Origin: an uncultured Isosphaeraceae bacterium
GTDB taxonomy: Bacteria; Planctomycetota; Planctomycetia; Isosphaerales; Isosphaeraceae
Assembly (NCBI GenBank): GCA_945957605.1
Contig: CAMFLR010000016.1
Coordinates: 1 to 64,000, forward strand
Reading direction: 5' to 3'
Length of the DNA: 64,000 nt
Each line of letters begins with the position of its first letter. Position 1 is the stretch's first letter. This document shows, in pieces, positions 53,861-62,568 of this stretch. A program made the position numbers and the translations under genes. Under the pieces are notes generated by a model, which saw only the letters and a program-made list of their open reading frames with translations, was not told the DNA's origin and did no database searches.

Positions 53861-55647
53861 AGGTTCCAGGCCTCCTCTTGCTGGCGATCGGCACGCGTCA
53901 GCAATGCCTGAAGCGACTGCGCGCAGGACTGCGTGTAGGTTGCCGTCGCGGCCGTGGACCGCTGGACGTCGCCAATCCCCATTCGATCGCGGTTGTTTGC
54001 TTGAAGGATCGCGCTGCGCGCGTCGGTCGAGTTGCGAGTAAGGTTGCCGCCCGCAAACTTCGTCTCATTCATCCCGGCGGAAATTGCCGATTGAACTCGT
54101 GCGCGACGAGCGACCTCTTCAGAAATTGCGCCCTTCTTCAGAAGCGCGTCGATCTTCTGAAGCTCGATTTGATACTTCTCAAGCGGCGTGCGAGTCTGGT
54201 CCCACAGCGATTTGCCTTCGTCGATCTTGCCGGCCAGGTCTGTGGCCGCCTGGCCAGTCTTTCTCATCGCCGCTGCTGTTTGCTCGTTCTTCTTCCGGAC
54301 CTCGTCCAATCCTTTCGAAAATTGTGCTGACCAGGACGTCTCAGTGCCCATCTTCGCGAGCTCGTCTTGCTGGGTCTTAATCACATTGGCTAGCTCGTCG
54401 CTGAACGCGTTTGTGAAATCAGCGAAACTCACTTTCATGCCAGGGATAAGGTTGATCGCCTTTTCCACCTGCCTAAGTAGCCAGCCCACCGAATCGGCGA
54501 TCCCCTTGATCACCTTCGTGACGCCGATCTGAACGGTCTTGAACACTCTGTTTAACCATTGCATCGCGTCGACAACTTTGCTGACCGCGCCGCTCGCCTT
54601 GCTCATTCCTTCCTTCGTTGAGTCGCCAGCAAGACCAGATGCCTTTGCCCATTCAGAGAGCTTGTTCACGACGAGCTCCACCATGGGCGCAAATGTGACT
54701 GCGATCGTGTTGCCGATACTGTCGACAGCCTTTTGCATGCCAGCGAACGAAGCCACAGCGTTCTGAACCCCGTTTCTGTCGGCCTCCGACGCGGAAGTCC
54801 CGAGTCCTTTCATGTCGCCTTGGGCTTTGGCGAGCGCGCCGTCCGAGAGCGTGCTCATGAGTTTGCCTGCGTCGTTGCCCATTACTTGCATCGCAAGCGC
54901 CGCACGCTCGGATGGATCCTTAATGTTGGACAGGGATTTCGCGATCTCCTCGAATGCTGCGCCGGTATCCATCTTCTCCATCGCCGCAGCCGATAATCCC
55001 AGTTTGGCGAGCGCCTCTTGCGCGGGGCTGGCGACCGTCGCAGCCTCAGACAGGGTTTGCCGTAGCGTGGTGAGCGCAGGCCCAACCGCGTCGACGTCGC
55101 CGCGCGTTTTCTGGACTGCCCGCTGTAGCTCATCAAACTTTGAAGCTGTCGTGCCGACCGAGTCCGCGAATTTGCCTTGCTCATTGAGTCGCTGCGCGGC
55201 GCTTACCCCAAGAGCGGCAAGCGCCGCGCCTGCCGCGCCAGCAGCTCCGGCCAAGATGACGCCGAGTTGCTTTGCTTTGTTGGCGGCGGCCGAAATCGCA
55301 TTCCCGAGCTTCTCGGTAGTCGACGCGCCTTTCTTTGAAACCTGATCGAGTTTCCCGGTTTCTGTGGCGAGCAGAGCCATATCGAGCTGCGCCGCGTAAG
55401 CTTCATCGGCGGCCCACTCAAGTGACTGCGCTAACTCGCCAACTTCTCCGGCGCCCGCCTGTGCGTCCTGCGCAAGCTTGTCGATCTTTGCTTCTTCAAT
55501 CTGCTTAGTGAGCTCCTCGACTTTGCTGGCGCTCGCTTTTGCTTCTTTCGCCAGCTTGCCAATCACCGCCTGGCTCTTCGCAAGCTGTTCTTGGAAGCTC
55601 TGGGTTTGCGCGGACATACCCATAACAATCGAACCGATAGCAGCCAT
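53857..55647 (-). CDS. Phage tail tape measure protein
   Basis: A 596-residue Ala/Lys-rich helical protein: coiled coil near the N-terminus (about 20-95), a hydrophobic Ala/Gly segment (about 120-145, VILAGAAGAAGAALAALG), and several further helical and membrane-like stretches, including WAKASGLAGDSTKEGMSKAS. It sets tail length and forms part of the DNA channel. At 596 residues the predicted tail is short to medium. It abuts the tail-chaperone extension gene. Confidence 0.87.
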   Translation of the reverse strand: MAAIGSIVMGMSAQTQSFQEQLAKSQAVIGKLAKEAKASASKVEELTKQIEEAKIDKLAQDAQAGAGEVGELAQSLEWAADEAYAAQLDMALLATETGKLDQVSKKGASTTEKLGNAISAAANKAKQLGVILAGAAGAAGAALAALGVSAAQRLNEQGKFADSVGTTASKFDELQRAVQKTRGDVDAVGPALTTLRQTLSEAATVASPAQEALAKLGLSAAAMEKMDTGAAFEEIAKSLSNIKDPSERAALAMQVMGNDAGKLMSTLSDGALAKAQGDMKGLGTSASEADRNGVQNAVASFAGMQKAVDSIGNTIAVTFAPMVELVVNKLSEWAKASGLAGDSTKEGMSKASGAVSKVVDAMQWLNRVFKTVQIGVTKVIKGIADSVGWLLRQVEKAINLIPGMKVSFADFTNAFSDELANVIKTQQDELAKMGTETSWSAQFSKGLDEVRKKNEQTAAAMRKTGQAATDLAGKIDEGKSLWDQTRTPLEKYQIELQKIDALLKKGAISEEVARRARVQSAISAGMNETKFAGGNLTRNSTDARSAILQANNRDRMGIGDVQRSTAATATYTQSCAQSLQALLTRADRQQEEAWNL

Positions 55648-55953
55648 TCACTTGTTCTCCCGCGGCATGGCTGAGAGATGCTTGAGCGCAGTGACGAGCG
55701 ATGGCAGCTTGACCGCCATGCGAGTGTTAACTTCTTCTTCTGATTCTTCGCGCACACCGAAATAGGCCGGCGGAAGAAAGTCGGTCGCTTTCGTGCTGCT
55801 TTTGCCCGAGTGGCAATTCACCAGGAGCGACCGGTCGCGCGCGGCTTCGAGGATTGGATCGGGGAGGAGGCCGAGTTCATCGGCCGCCGCCCATGTAACG
55901 AATTCAGAAGCCGACATTCCGTCGAGCGTGCGGAGACTGCAGCTCAGTGCCAC
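55648..55953 (-). CDS. Tail assembly chaperone extension (GT-type, made by -1 frameshift)
   Basis: Frame -1 to the gene at 55968-56315 and open from the A8 run (55998-56005) through GTG 55953, so it is probably not initiated independently. The continuous product is about 222 residues. It contains SLRTLDGMSASEFVTWAAAD, which fits the downstream T-type domain of tail chaperones. If GTG 55953 were used alone it would give 101 residues. Confidence 0.75.
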   Translation of the reverse strand: MALSCSLRTLDGMSASEFVTWAAADELGLLPDPILEAARDRSLLVNCHSGKSSTKATDFLPPAYFGVREESEEEVNTRMAVKLPSLVTALKHLSAMPRENK

Positions 55954-55967
55954 GCACAGGCGAAGTT

Positions 55968-56315
55968 TTAGACGCGCGTCTCCGGATTCGAGGAGTCTTT
56001 TTTTTCGGCTTCCTTCGCCTCCACCCCCATCTTGTTGAACTCGATCGCTGCGTCAATGATCGGCTCAGTGAAGCCGGTCGGGATACGTTTGATCGCAGCG
56101 ATATCCTTCTCTGCATCAAACATTCGGCGGCCGTCATCGTCGATCAACGAAAGCGCGAACAACGTCGCGCGAAACGCGGTGGGATTCTTGCTAGCCACCT
56201 GAGTGATCTCGTCGCGCTGGGCCGACGTGAGTTCGACGATCCGGGAGTCGCCGAATTCGCCTTTTACGTCGCGCGTCGATGGCACTGCGCTTAGAAACTG
56301 GTCTCGCGTAATCAC
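55968..56315 (-). CDS. Tail assembly chaperone (G-type)
   Basis: A 115-residue helical protein (RDEITQVASKNPTAFRATLF, TGFTEPIIDAAIEFNKMG). Position between tail tube and tape measure and the frameshift near its end mark it as the chaperone that holds the tape measure during tail assembly. The slippery run lies at codons just before residue 107. Confidence 0.8.
   Translation of the reverse strand: MITRDQFLSAVPSTRDVKGEFGDSRIVELTSAQRDEITQVASKNPTAFRATLFALSLIDDDGRRMFDAEKDIAAIKRIPTGFTEPIIDAAIEFNKMGVEAKEAEKKDSSNPETRV
55997..56006 (-). promoter_or_regulatory. Programmed -1 ribosomal frameshift site (A8 run)
   Basis: On the minus strand the sequence is GAAAAAAAAG, read in the 0 frame as GAA AAA AAA GAC. 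This is an X_XXY_YYZ heptamer (A_AAA_AAA). Shifting -1 continues without a stop for over 115 codons into the tape-measure-proximal gene, whereas the 0 frame stops 10 codons later. A downstream stimulatory structure was not identified. Confidence 0.75.
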
Positions 56316-56318
56316 TTC

Positions 56319-56816
56319 TTAGCTTCCTGAATTGGTTGAGGTAGGAGGAGCTTGAACAACGATTGTCACTTTGGCTTCGAGCTTTGCGCCCGTCTGGGCT
56401 GATCCTCGCTCGAACTTCTGAACCCAGCCGTAATACACATCAATCGTCGCGCCCGTATCGGCGTACGAAAGCTGCCAGTAACGCTTGGGGGCTGTCGTCT
56501 GAGCGTCGGCGAGAAGCAGCTCGTGGCCGGTGTCGGATGGGTCATAGCGGATCGTAAATCCGATTTCGCCGAGGTTTGGAACCCCATTGGGATCAGAGGT
56601 CTCATTCGTGCTGGTCAACAACGTAGTGTCGACCTTGCCCTGCTCGGCGGACGGCAGGTCAATGTCGACGATTTGCGCAATCTGCGTCCACGTGCCCGTA
56701 GGCGTGGCTCCGTACTTCAAGATGGTTCCCGACGCCGGCTGCTGCGCTGTGGTGTGCAGGTTGAACCCACACAAGAGCATCGCGACGAAAGCCGCAAAAA
56801 GAATCGCGTAGATCAT
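56319..56816 (-). CDS. Major tail tube-type protein with hydrophobic N-terminus
   Basis: A 165-residue protein. The C-terminal 130 residues match a tail tube pattern (GEIGFTIRYDPSDTGHELLL, ATIDVYYGWVQKFE). It is unusual in that the N-terminus (MIYAILFAAFVAMLLCGFNL) is a membrane-like segment, not expected for a virion protein; an internal start after it is possible. It overlaps the stop of the preceding gene. Confidence 0.7.
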   Translation of the reverse strand: MIYAILFAAFVAMLLCGFNLHTTAQQPASGTILKYGATPTGTWTQIAQIVDIDLPSAEQGKVDTTLLTSTNETSDPNGVPNLGEIGFTIRYDPSDTGHELLLADAQTTAPKRYWQLSYADTGATIDVYYGWVQKFERGSAQTGAKLEAKVTIVVQAPPTSTNSGS

Positions 56817-58468
56817 GATGGATTGACCCTGTAGTGAAAGGTAAGCGAAACCTGATCCGTGTATGTTCCCTCGTCGCTGCCATCGTCGGAAACGTCGTAG
56901 TCGTCGCTGTCGAGATCGACCTGGCTGTCCATGACGGAAACGGTTCCCATCATGAAGTTGACCTTGTTGTTGAAGGCGTCGATGACTTGCGTTGTGATGA
57001 GGTCGACAACCGAATCGTCTGTGTCGAGCACTTGCAAGTTGACGTCGGCTGTTCGCGTGTTGGCCGCACCTGAGAGCAGAGCTTCGGGCTGCCGGTGAAC
57101 GTCGATCACGACCAGCGGGTAAACGTCGTCCTGCGTTGCTCGGTTGTGTCGGACGCTGACGCCTTGCGAGCCAAGCAGCGTTTCGAGGTAGGCGATCAGC
57201 TCGGGTTTGAAGCGGTCGCTGAGCGTTGCCGTGCTCGAGCTAAAAGTGATCGAGTCGCCGAGCGTGACCGATTCGGTAAACGTCGCATGAACCGCGAGCG
57301 AGCCGGCCAGCGAGTCCGCGGCTGTGATCGTTTCCGCGACGACATCGGCGAACGAGGCCGACGCACCGAGCGAATCGCCGGCCGCGATGCTGTCGGCGAT
57401 CGAAGCCGCGAAACTGGCCGTCGCTGTGAACGAGTCGCCGGCGGTGATGCTTTCAGAGATCGAGGCATGAACCGCGAGTGAGCCTGAGAGCGAATCGCCG
57501 GCCGTGATTGAATCCGAGGTCGAAGCGTTAAACGAGGCTGTGGCCGTCAGGGAATCGCCGGCGGTAATGGACTCGGAAATCGTCGCACTGAACGCGACCG
57601 ACGCGGCGAACGAATCCCCGAGCGTCACAGATTCCGAGATCGAGAAGCTGTACGAGTTGCCGAATGAGAAAACCATCATTCGGCGAAGCGATGGCTCCTG
57701 GATTCCCCAGCCTGGGTCTTGGCTGATGAGGAAGTGTTCGGCCGGCGAAAGGACGCGTGTCCAGGCCGCCACGTCGTGAAAATTCAGGCTCGAGATGAAG
57801 CCGTGCGCGGCGCCACGAGTGCCGAGGTAGATCGTGCCGGAAGTTGTCGGCGAGCTCGTGGTTGTGCTCGTCGTGGCAACAGCCAGGCCGTTCATGTAGA
57901 GCGTCTGAACCGTGCCGCTGTCGCTGATCGCGAGCGTCGACCAGTAGCCGTCCGCCGCTGTTGTGAATCCGGTTGAGTAGGTCAGGATCGAGGTTGAGCC
58001 GATTCGATAGACCGGGTTGCGCCCGGAGATTGAAAGCCAGGGGCCGCCGGTTGGGGAGTTGTCGTCCTCTGAGAAGATCGAGATCGACGTGTTCCAGTTC
58101 GGAACGTAAATCCGGCCGAAGATCGTGAGAGGCGTGGCGAGCTTTGCGGCCCGGTGTGAACTCGGCCACGTCAGAAAGCCGTTCGTGCCGTCGGTGCCGA
58201 GGCAGTGGCCGATGACCTGCGGTGTGCTGCCGGGATAGACGCCCGTCGGAACGTTGATGATCTTCGGGCTCTGCCACGTCGGAAACGTCGTGCCGTTGAC
58301 CGCTCCCAGAGTCCCGAGCGTGCGCGTCACCAGTTCGAGCGGCGACCCGGTGCCCTCGTTGAAGAGCACGCGGAAGACGCACGACTGATTGATCTCGGCG
58401 CCGAGGTCGAGGAGCGATCCTCGCATCGGCTTCGCGCCGAGGTATCGCGAGCCCGGAAAGGTGTTCAC
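56813..58468 (-). CDS. Fusion: LamG-like domain, 20-residue repeats and tail-terminator-like domain
   Basis: A 551-residue protein. Residues about 20-265 look like a LamG/concanavalin-type beta-sandwich (GYWSTLAISDSGTVQTLYMN, LNFHDVAAWTRVLSPAE), typical of sugar-binding modules. Residues 277-416 are seven 20-residue repeats. Residues about 417-551 (TLSDRFKPELIAYLETLLGS, VYPLVVIDVHRQPE) resemble tail-terminator (DUF3168-like) proteins. The fused layout may position an adhesion module at the tail neck, or reflect a gene-fusion event. GTG or ATG alternatives were not considered better. Confidence 0.7.
   Translation of the reverse strand: MNTFPGSRYLGAKPMRGSLLDLGAEINQSCVFRVLFNEGTGSPLELVTRTLGTLGAVNGTTFPTWQSPKIINVPTGVYPGSTPQVIGHCLGTDGTNGFLTWPSSHRAAKLATPLTIFGRIYVPNWNTSISIFSEDDNSPTGGPWLSISGRNPVYRIGSTSILTYSTGFTTAADGYWSTLAISDSGTVQTLYMNGLAVATTSTTTSSPTTSGTIYLGTRGAAHGFISSLNFHDVAAWTRVLSPAEHFLISQDPGWGIQEPSLRRMMVFSFGNSYSFSISESVTLGDSFAASVAFSATISESITAGDSLTATASFNASTSDSITAGDSLSGSLAVHASISESITAGDSFTATASFAASIADSIAAGDSLGASASFADVVAETITAADSLAGSLAVHATFTESVTLGDSITFSSSTATLSDRFKPELIAYLETLLGSQGVSVRHNRATQDDVYPLVVIDVHRQPEALLSGAANTRTADVNLQVLDTDDSVVDLITTQVIDAFNNKVNFMMGTVSVMDSQVDLDSDDYDVSDDGSDEGTYTDQVSLTFHYRVNPS
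57221..57640 (-). repeat. Seven tandem 60-bp repeats in the LamG fusion gene
   Basis: They encode 20-residue units of the form SESITAGDSLTATASFNAS. Register is exact (residues 279, 299, 319, 339, 359, 379 and 399 all begin ES, DS or ET). Sequence variation is mostly synonymous or conservative. Confidence 0.8.
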
Positions 58469-58476
58469 AGTTTTCG

Positions 58477-58857
58477 TTACGCCACTGCGTCAACGGTGTC
58501 GCCGGTCGCATAGACGGACGTGAGGCCGTTGGTCGCGTCGAGGTTTGTGAACTTGAGCTGGTATTGACCGGTTGGCAGCGCGAGCGAGACCGCCTTCGAG
58601 GTCGAGGCAGTGCCCGAGAGAACGAACGTGATGACAGGAATCGTGTCGGCAACTGGTGTCGAGCCGATCACGCGCAGCACGTCGACCTGAAGGCCGTTCG
58701 TTGTGGCCACGGTGCCGAATGTCGCGCCGATCTGGATCTGTTCTTCGAACTTGCCCGACGCGTTAAACGTGCTCGTTGTCGACGTTCCGCTTGCAGCGAG
58801 CGACGCAGACGACCGGATATTCCCGGCCGTGTTCTGTGTCATGCTGGGACTTGCCAT
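58477..58857 (-). CDS. Probable virion protein of unknown function
   Basis: A 126-residue Ser/Thr/Ala-rich beta protein (SASLAASGTSTTSTFNASGK, TGQYQLKFTNLDATNG), like decoration or tail-fibre-adjacent proteins. No family recognised. Confidence 0.55.
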   Translation of the reverse strand: MASPSMTQNTAGNIRSSASLAASGTSTTSTFNASGKFEEQIQIGATFGTVATTNGLQVDVLRVIGSTPVADTIPVITFVLSGTASTSKAVSLALPTGQYQLKFTNLDATNGLTSVYATGDTVDAVA

Positions 58858-58860
58858 CGT

Positions 58861-59379
58861 TTAAGCCCTCGCCGCTTCGACGTCTTCGAGTGGGATGTAA
58901 TCGACCGTCGCGCCATCCTGGACGCCACCCAGGTGCCATGTCTTGCCGCCGAACAGTTTGACGCAGGGCGTTAGACCAGGGATCGTCGCCGTCCAGGCTG
59001 GGTCGCTGATCTGCGAGTTGATCGCGCTGATGATTGCCGATGCCTCGCCGGCAGTGATGATGCCGACTGCGGCGAGCGATTCCGCCCAGCGGATCAGCGA
59101 CGGCCGGTTCTGGGTGTCGATGTCTGCTTTGAGCAAACCAAAGTTCGGCCAGTTGAAGACCTTGCCGAGACTTCCGTTTGCTGGGTCCGTGAGCAACCCG
59201 AGCAGGTTTGATTCGTAGACCGGCGCTGCAATCAGCGGAGCGGACGTTACCGGATTCGGCTGCGTGCCGTCCGGCCGGTGAAGAAGGTTCCACGCGTCGA
59301 CATCGCTCAGCCCTGCGTAAGCGGAGCCTTGCAGCTCGGTCCGCAGCGTCGTCATCTCCGCATCGCTAAGCGTCTGCAT
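58861..59379 (-). CDS. Structural-region protein of unknown function
   Basis: A 172-residue protein; helical N-terminus (LSDAEMTTLRTELQG, DVDAWNLLHRPDGTQP) with later helices (ASAIISAINSQISDPAW). Its position among connector and tail genes suggests a neck or tail role, not determined further. Confidence 0.55.
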   Translation of the reverse strand: MQTLSDAEMTTLRTELQGSAYAGLSDVDAWNLLHRPDGTQPNPVTSAPLIAAPVYESNLLGLLTDPANGSLGKVFNWPNFGLLKADIDTQNRPSLIRWAESLAAVGIITAGEASAIISAINSQISDPAWTATIPGLTPCVKLFGGKTWHLGGVQDGATVDYIPLEDVEAARA

Positions 59380-59380
59380 A

Positions 59381-59920
59381 TCAACTCCCGCTAAGAGTAG
59401 GAGTGATCGTCACGACGTCGCCGGACCCTACGCCGCGCGGCGTTCCGAGGTCCGCCACGCTGTAGAGCGTGCCCGCCGTCCCGGTGTTGACGGTGCAGAT
59501 GAATGCGCCGTAGATCGTCGTCGCAGCGTTCATCGTGAATGCGACGCCCGAAGCGGTATTTGAGCCGGTTGCCGTTGTTCCCCAGGTGATCGCCGGTCGG
59601 TTGCCAGCGTACGGGGTGATTTCCGACCAACTCCCATGAGACGCCAGCGTATCGGCCGCGAGAGCGGTTCCGGTGCCCTTCAGGCCCATGTACCACGCGG
59701 CGGTATAGGCCGATCCCTTCAAGAGGGTATCGACCCAAAACGTCTTGCCGGCGGTGACAACGAGGTTCGTGATATCCTCGCTCCACTTCAGCTTGCCGTC
59801 CGGGCCGAAGCATTCCAGTGCGTATTTGATGTGCGGCACGCGCACGCCTTCGACGAGTTCGAGAGACGGGGCGGCCGACACGAGTTCGTCACTCGTGCTT
59901 ACACTGAAGTTCAAATCCAT
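59381..59920 (-). CDS. Tail or neck structural protein
   Basis: A 179-residue beta-rich protein (HIKYALECFGPDGKLKWSED, WYMGLKGTGTALAADTLASH) resembling phage proteins that carry a terminal GT-rich beta-sandwich. Precise role unknown. Confidence 0.55.
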   Translation of the reverse strand: MDLNFSVSTSDELVSAAPSLELVEGVRVPHIKYALECFGPDGKLKWSEDITNLVVTAGKTFWVDTLLKGSAYTAAWYMGLKGTGTALAADTLASHGSWSEITPYAGNRPAITWGTTATGSNTASGVAFTMNAATTIYGAFICTVNTGTAGTLYSVADLGTPRGVGSGDVVTITPTLSGS

Positions 59921-59924
59921 GTTT

Positions 59925-60371
59925 TCACCCTTGAGCTTTGCCGCTCTCGATGAGGGTTTCGATCTCAGTCAAAATGAATTGCTCGGCCTGGCTCTTCGCC
60001 GCTTCGCCCTGTGCCCGGAAGACTTCGTCGAACACCGTTTGACCTTTGACGATCTTGTTGTGCTTCGTGGGAAGCACGGCGAACGTGCCGTAGTATTTGC
60101 CCGGCTTCCAGGACTTGTCGCCGAAGCCGACGGTCAACTTGATGCCGCGCCGCGAGCGAACCGTCTTGATCTTGATGTTTTTCGCGAGCGTTCCTGTGAC
60201 CTTTGGAACCTTGGATCGAAGCGCGGCGAGCACGGGCTTCAAGCTCTTGCGCATCCCGGTTCGGATCGCCTTTTTCCCTTGCTTTCCGGCGAGCTTCCGG
60301 AGCTGCGCGTTGACCGCATCGAGCCCGGAGATTTCGACGCCGTTGCCCTTGCGGTCCAGCTTGGCCGGCAT
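59925..60371 (-). CDS. HK97 gp10-like tail completion protein
   Basis: A 148-residue basic protein with the family pattern: GLDAVNAQLRKLAGKQGKKA, LRSKVPKVTGTLAKNIKIKT, YGTFAVLPTK-H. It is a neck/tail completion protein in siphoviruses. Overlaps the preceding gene by one base. Confidence 0.8.
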   Translation of the reverse strand: MPAKLDRKGNGVEISGLDAVNAQLRKLAGKQGKKAIRTGMRKSLKPVLAALRSKVPKVTGTLAKNIKIKTVRSRRGIKLTVGFGDKSWKPGKYYGTFAVLPTKHNKIVKGQTVFDEVFRAQGEAAKSQAEQFILTEIETLIESGKAQG

Positions 60372-60748
60372 CAGTTCAGCGCCCGGAGATACAGCGTCAG
60401 CGAAGCCGTGTTCGTGATCGCCAGCGAGGTGACGTCATGAGTGAACGGGTTCGCGAAGTAACCCGGCGACAGCTGCCAGACATACGGGACGTTCGCGAGC
60501 AGGTTGATTGTCACGGTGCCCGATGTGCAGGTGAAAACGAGTGTGCAATTCGCACTCGCCTTGATCACAAGGGCTTTCAGTGTGGCATACGCGAAGGCCA
60601 CGCCTGTGACCGGCTGGCTCGTTCCTGCCGCGAAGGGGCTGACCACGTTGACGTGAGTCGTTCCGGTTTCTTGCTGCGAGCCGGTGATTTGCGACGAGCC
60701 GTCATCAGAGGTCAACTGATACTGGATCGTGTCGTTGATGCTTGGCAT
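60371..60748 (-). CDS. Virion protein of unknown function
   Basis: A 125-residue Thr/Ser-rich beta protein (IQYQLTSDDGSSQITGSQQE, ASANCTLVFTCTSGTVTI). Lies between the gp10-like and head-closure genes; perhaps a decoration protein. Overlaps both neighbours by one base. Confidence 0.55.
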   Translation of the reverse strand: MPSINDTIQYQLTSDDGSSQITGSQQETGTTHVNVVSPFAAGTSQPVTGVAFAYATLKALVIKASANCTLVFTCTSGTVTINLLANVPYVWQLSPGYFANPFTHDVTSLAITNTASLTLYLRALN

Positions 60749-61143
60749 TACGACGCCTTCCGCTGATTGCCGAGTTCGTTACAGGTGATCTCGTATTGAA
60801 ACGATCGCTCGTCGACGTTGTTCGCGTTCACGACGTTGAAGTAGCGAAGCTTGCCGCTGTCGGGATCGAGGTACTTGAAACGATCGCTCGCGGCGATCGG
60901 GCCGCAATACAGGCACTTGATCATGTGGCTCGCCGTCGCCTGCATGCGCTCGGCGTTCACAGCTTCGCGGCCAGAGAGTGGCTTGATCGACACCCAGAGA
61001 TTGTCGGTGACGGTCGTGTAGCGATCGTCCGGTAGCACCTGGTTGTATTCGTTCTTTTGCGGCGAGCCGTTGAGGCGTTGCCAGGTGACTTGACGAGTGA
61101 AGTCGCCGACGTTAGGCGAGGGCGCGCGCGAGGTTTTAGGCAT
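60748..61143 (-). CDS. Phage head-tail adaptor (head closure) protein
   Basis: A 131-residue protein with the head-closure pattern VGDFTRQVTWQRL at the start, LWVSIKPLSGREAVNAERM and FQYEITCNELGNQ near the end. It closes the head below the connector. Overlaps the connector gene by 8 bp. Confidence 0.75.
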   Translation of the reverse strand: MPKTSRAPSPNVGDFTRQVTWQRLNGSPQKNEYNQVLPDDRYTTVTDNLWVSIKPLSGREAVNAERMQATASHMIKCLYCGPIAASDRFKYLDPDSGKLRYFNVVNANNVDERSFQYEITCNELGNQRKAS

Positions 61144-61825
61144 ACCGGCCGATCGCGATCGGTGAGAGGATGTTGATCAGAATGTCATCCGCCTCGTAGC
61201 CTTCGCCGCGGTTCAGATAGCTCTTGGCGACCTGGTATCGCATCGCCTTGCGAACGGGCGCGAGCAAGGGTTCTTGCCCCGTTGTCGAGCTGCCGGCGGT
61301 GAACTGAATCGTCACGGCACCGGGAATTGGCTTCGTGATCGGGAAGATTTTCCCGAGCTGCGGTGTCATCTGGCCTTTGCGGCCGGTGACGATGACGACC
61401 TTTCCGCCGTCGGGCGTGAGATCGAGCGTTTGCGTCACGCCGTTCATGTCCAGATAGGTGCACGAGTCGACGGAGACGAGCGGGCCGAACGGGAAGCGGA
61501 TTCCAAGAGCGGCCCAATCCGCCGCGCCTTGATAGAACGGCACGCCGTATTTGTTGTAGGCGTAGAGCACAGCGCTTGCGTTCCCGTTCACTGGCGGGAA
61601 GTAATCAAGCACCATCTCGTACGTCGCCTGAACGAACGTCATTGAAACGGCGGCTTCGCAGGTGATCCGCGCGTCGTAAATGAGGTCCTGAATCAAGGCG
61701 TCGTCGGCCGTGATGATCGACGGAACTTTGAGGTAATTCTTCGCATCCGCGAGCGTCAACGGCTCGACTGTCGCGCCGTCCACGGTCGTGCGTGAAATCT
61801 CGCGAATGCGAATCGTGTAGGACAT
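61136..61825 (-). CDS. gp6-like head-tail connector protein
   Basis: A 229-residue protein beginning with LTLADAKNYLKVP, the signature of gp6-like connector proteins, then ALIQDLIYDARITCEAAV and a C-terminal domain (PVRKAMRYQVAKSYLNRGEG). It binds the portal ring at the neck. Connects capsid genes with the tail genes. Confidence 0.82.
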   Translation of the reverse strand: MSYTIRIREISRTTVDGATVEPLTLADAKNYLKVPSIITADDALIQDLIYDARITCEAAVSMTFVQATYEMVLDYFPPVNGNASAVLYAYNKYGVPFYQGAADWAALGIRFPFGPLVSVDSCTYLDMNGVTQTLDLTPDGGKVVIVTGRKGQMTPQLGKIFPITKPIPGAVTIQFTAGSSTTGQEPLLAPVRKAMRYQVAKSYLNRGEGYEADDILINILSPIAIGRYA

Positions 61826-61828
61826 CGG

Positions 61829-62164
61829 TTAGCTCGCCGTCTTTGCGGGTTTGAGTGCGGGAGCGGGAGAAGGGGCGGCTGTCGCGGCGGGCGACGGGAC
61901 CGCGGGCGGTTCCGGCTTGGGCGGGTCGGCGGGCTTCTCGGGTTCAGGCTCGGCTGGCTGGTCGGCCTGAATGTCGAGAACGTGCCCATCGGGCTCGGCG
62001 GCCGGCCACGGCGAGACGACGGCGGGAGGAGCGATCACACCGGCGGCGGCGAGATTCGCGGCCTTCTCCGCGCTGACAGTCACCTCGTCGCCCTCTTCGT
62101 AATGCCTGTCACCGATCAGCGGCGAGCCCTTGATGATCGTGACTTTGACGAGTTGTTCGCCCAT
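61829..62164 (-). CDS. Small capsid-region protein, Pro/Ala-rich
   Basis: A 111-residue protein: an N-terminal folded part (VKVTIIKGSPLIGDRHYEEG, VTVSAEKAANLAAAGVI) and a Pro/Ala/Glu-rich tail likely disordered. The N-terminal part is typical of small DUF7210-like proteins found next to capsid genes; the assignment is from memory. Confidence 0.55.
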   Translation of the reverse strand: MGEQLVKVTIIKGSPLIGDRHYEEGDEVTVSAEKAANLAAAGVIAPPAVVSPWPAAEPDGHVLDIQADQPAEPEPEKPADPPKPEPPAVPSPAATAAPSPAPALKPAKTAS

Positions 62165-62209
62165 CGAAATTCCTGAAATGAATGAGTGAAGGAGATGTTT
62201 GAGAGCGGG

Positions 62210-62497
62210 TTACGCGGCGGGAGGCGGACTCTCTTCAGTTTCCGGCGCCCCGATCTGAACGACTTCGCGGCGTTCCGGCCGGCGGGGTTTGAGTGCTCGC
62301 TCAAGCCGTTCCGTCGTAGGTTTGCCTTGCGGCAGAGTGGCCGTCACGGCTTGCGGCGCTGGGCGGACCTTGATCGCTCGATTGCGTTCGCACTCGGTTT
62401 GCGCTCGCTCGTCGGCCATGTCGATGACCGCGCCTGCGTCGTAATGCACGGAGCCGACCATCATCGGTTGAAGAAGACGGACTCGAGTTGTCTGCAT
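62210..62497 (-). CDS. Small capsid-region protein, related design
   Basis: A 95-residue protein with a start similar in style to the neighbouring gene (RVRLLQPMMVGSVHYDAGAV) and a charged, Pro-rich C-terminus. The two may be paralogues with roles in capsid binding. Confidence 0.55.
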   Translation of the reverse strand: MQTTRVRLLQPMMVGSVHYDAGAVIDMADERAQTECERNRAIKVRPAPQAVTATLPQGKPTTERLERALKPRRPERREVVQIGAPETEESPPPAA

Positions 62498-62568
62498 GGG
62501 ATGGCCTGTTCAGAGGAAGCGGCCGGCACCTTGTGAGTGCCGACCGCCGGGGAAGTCAATCACGAGGA

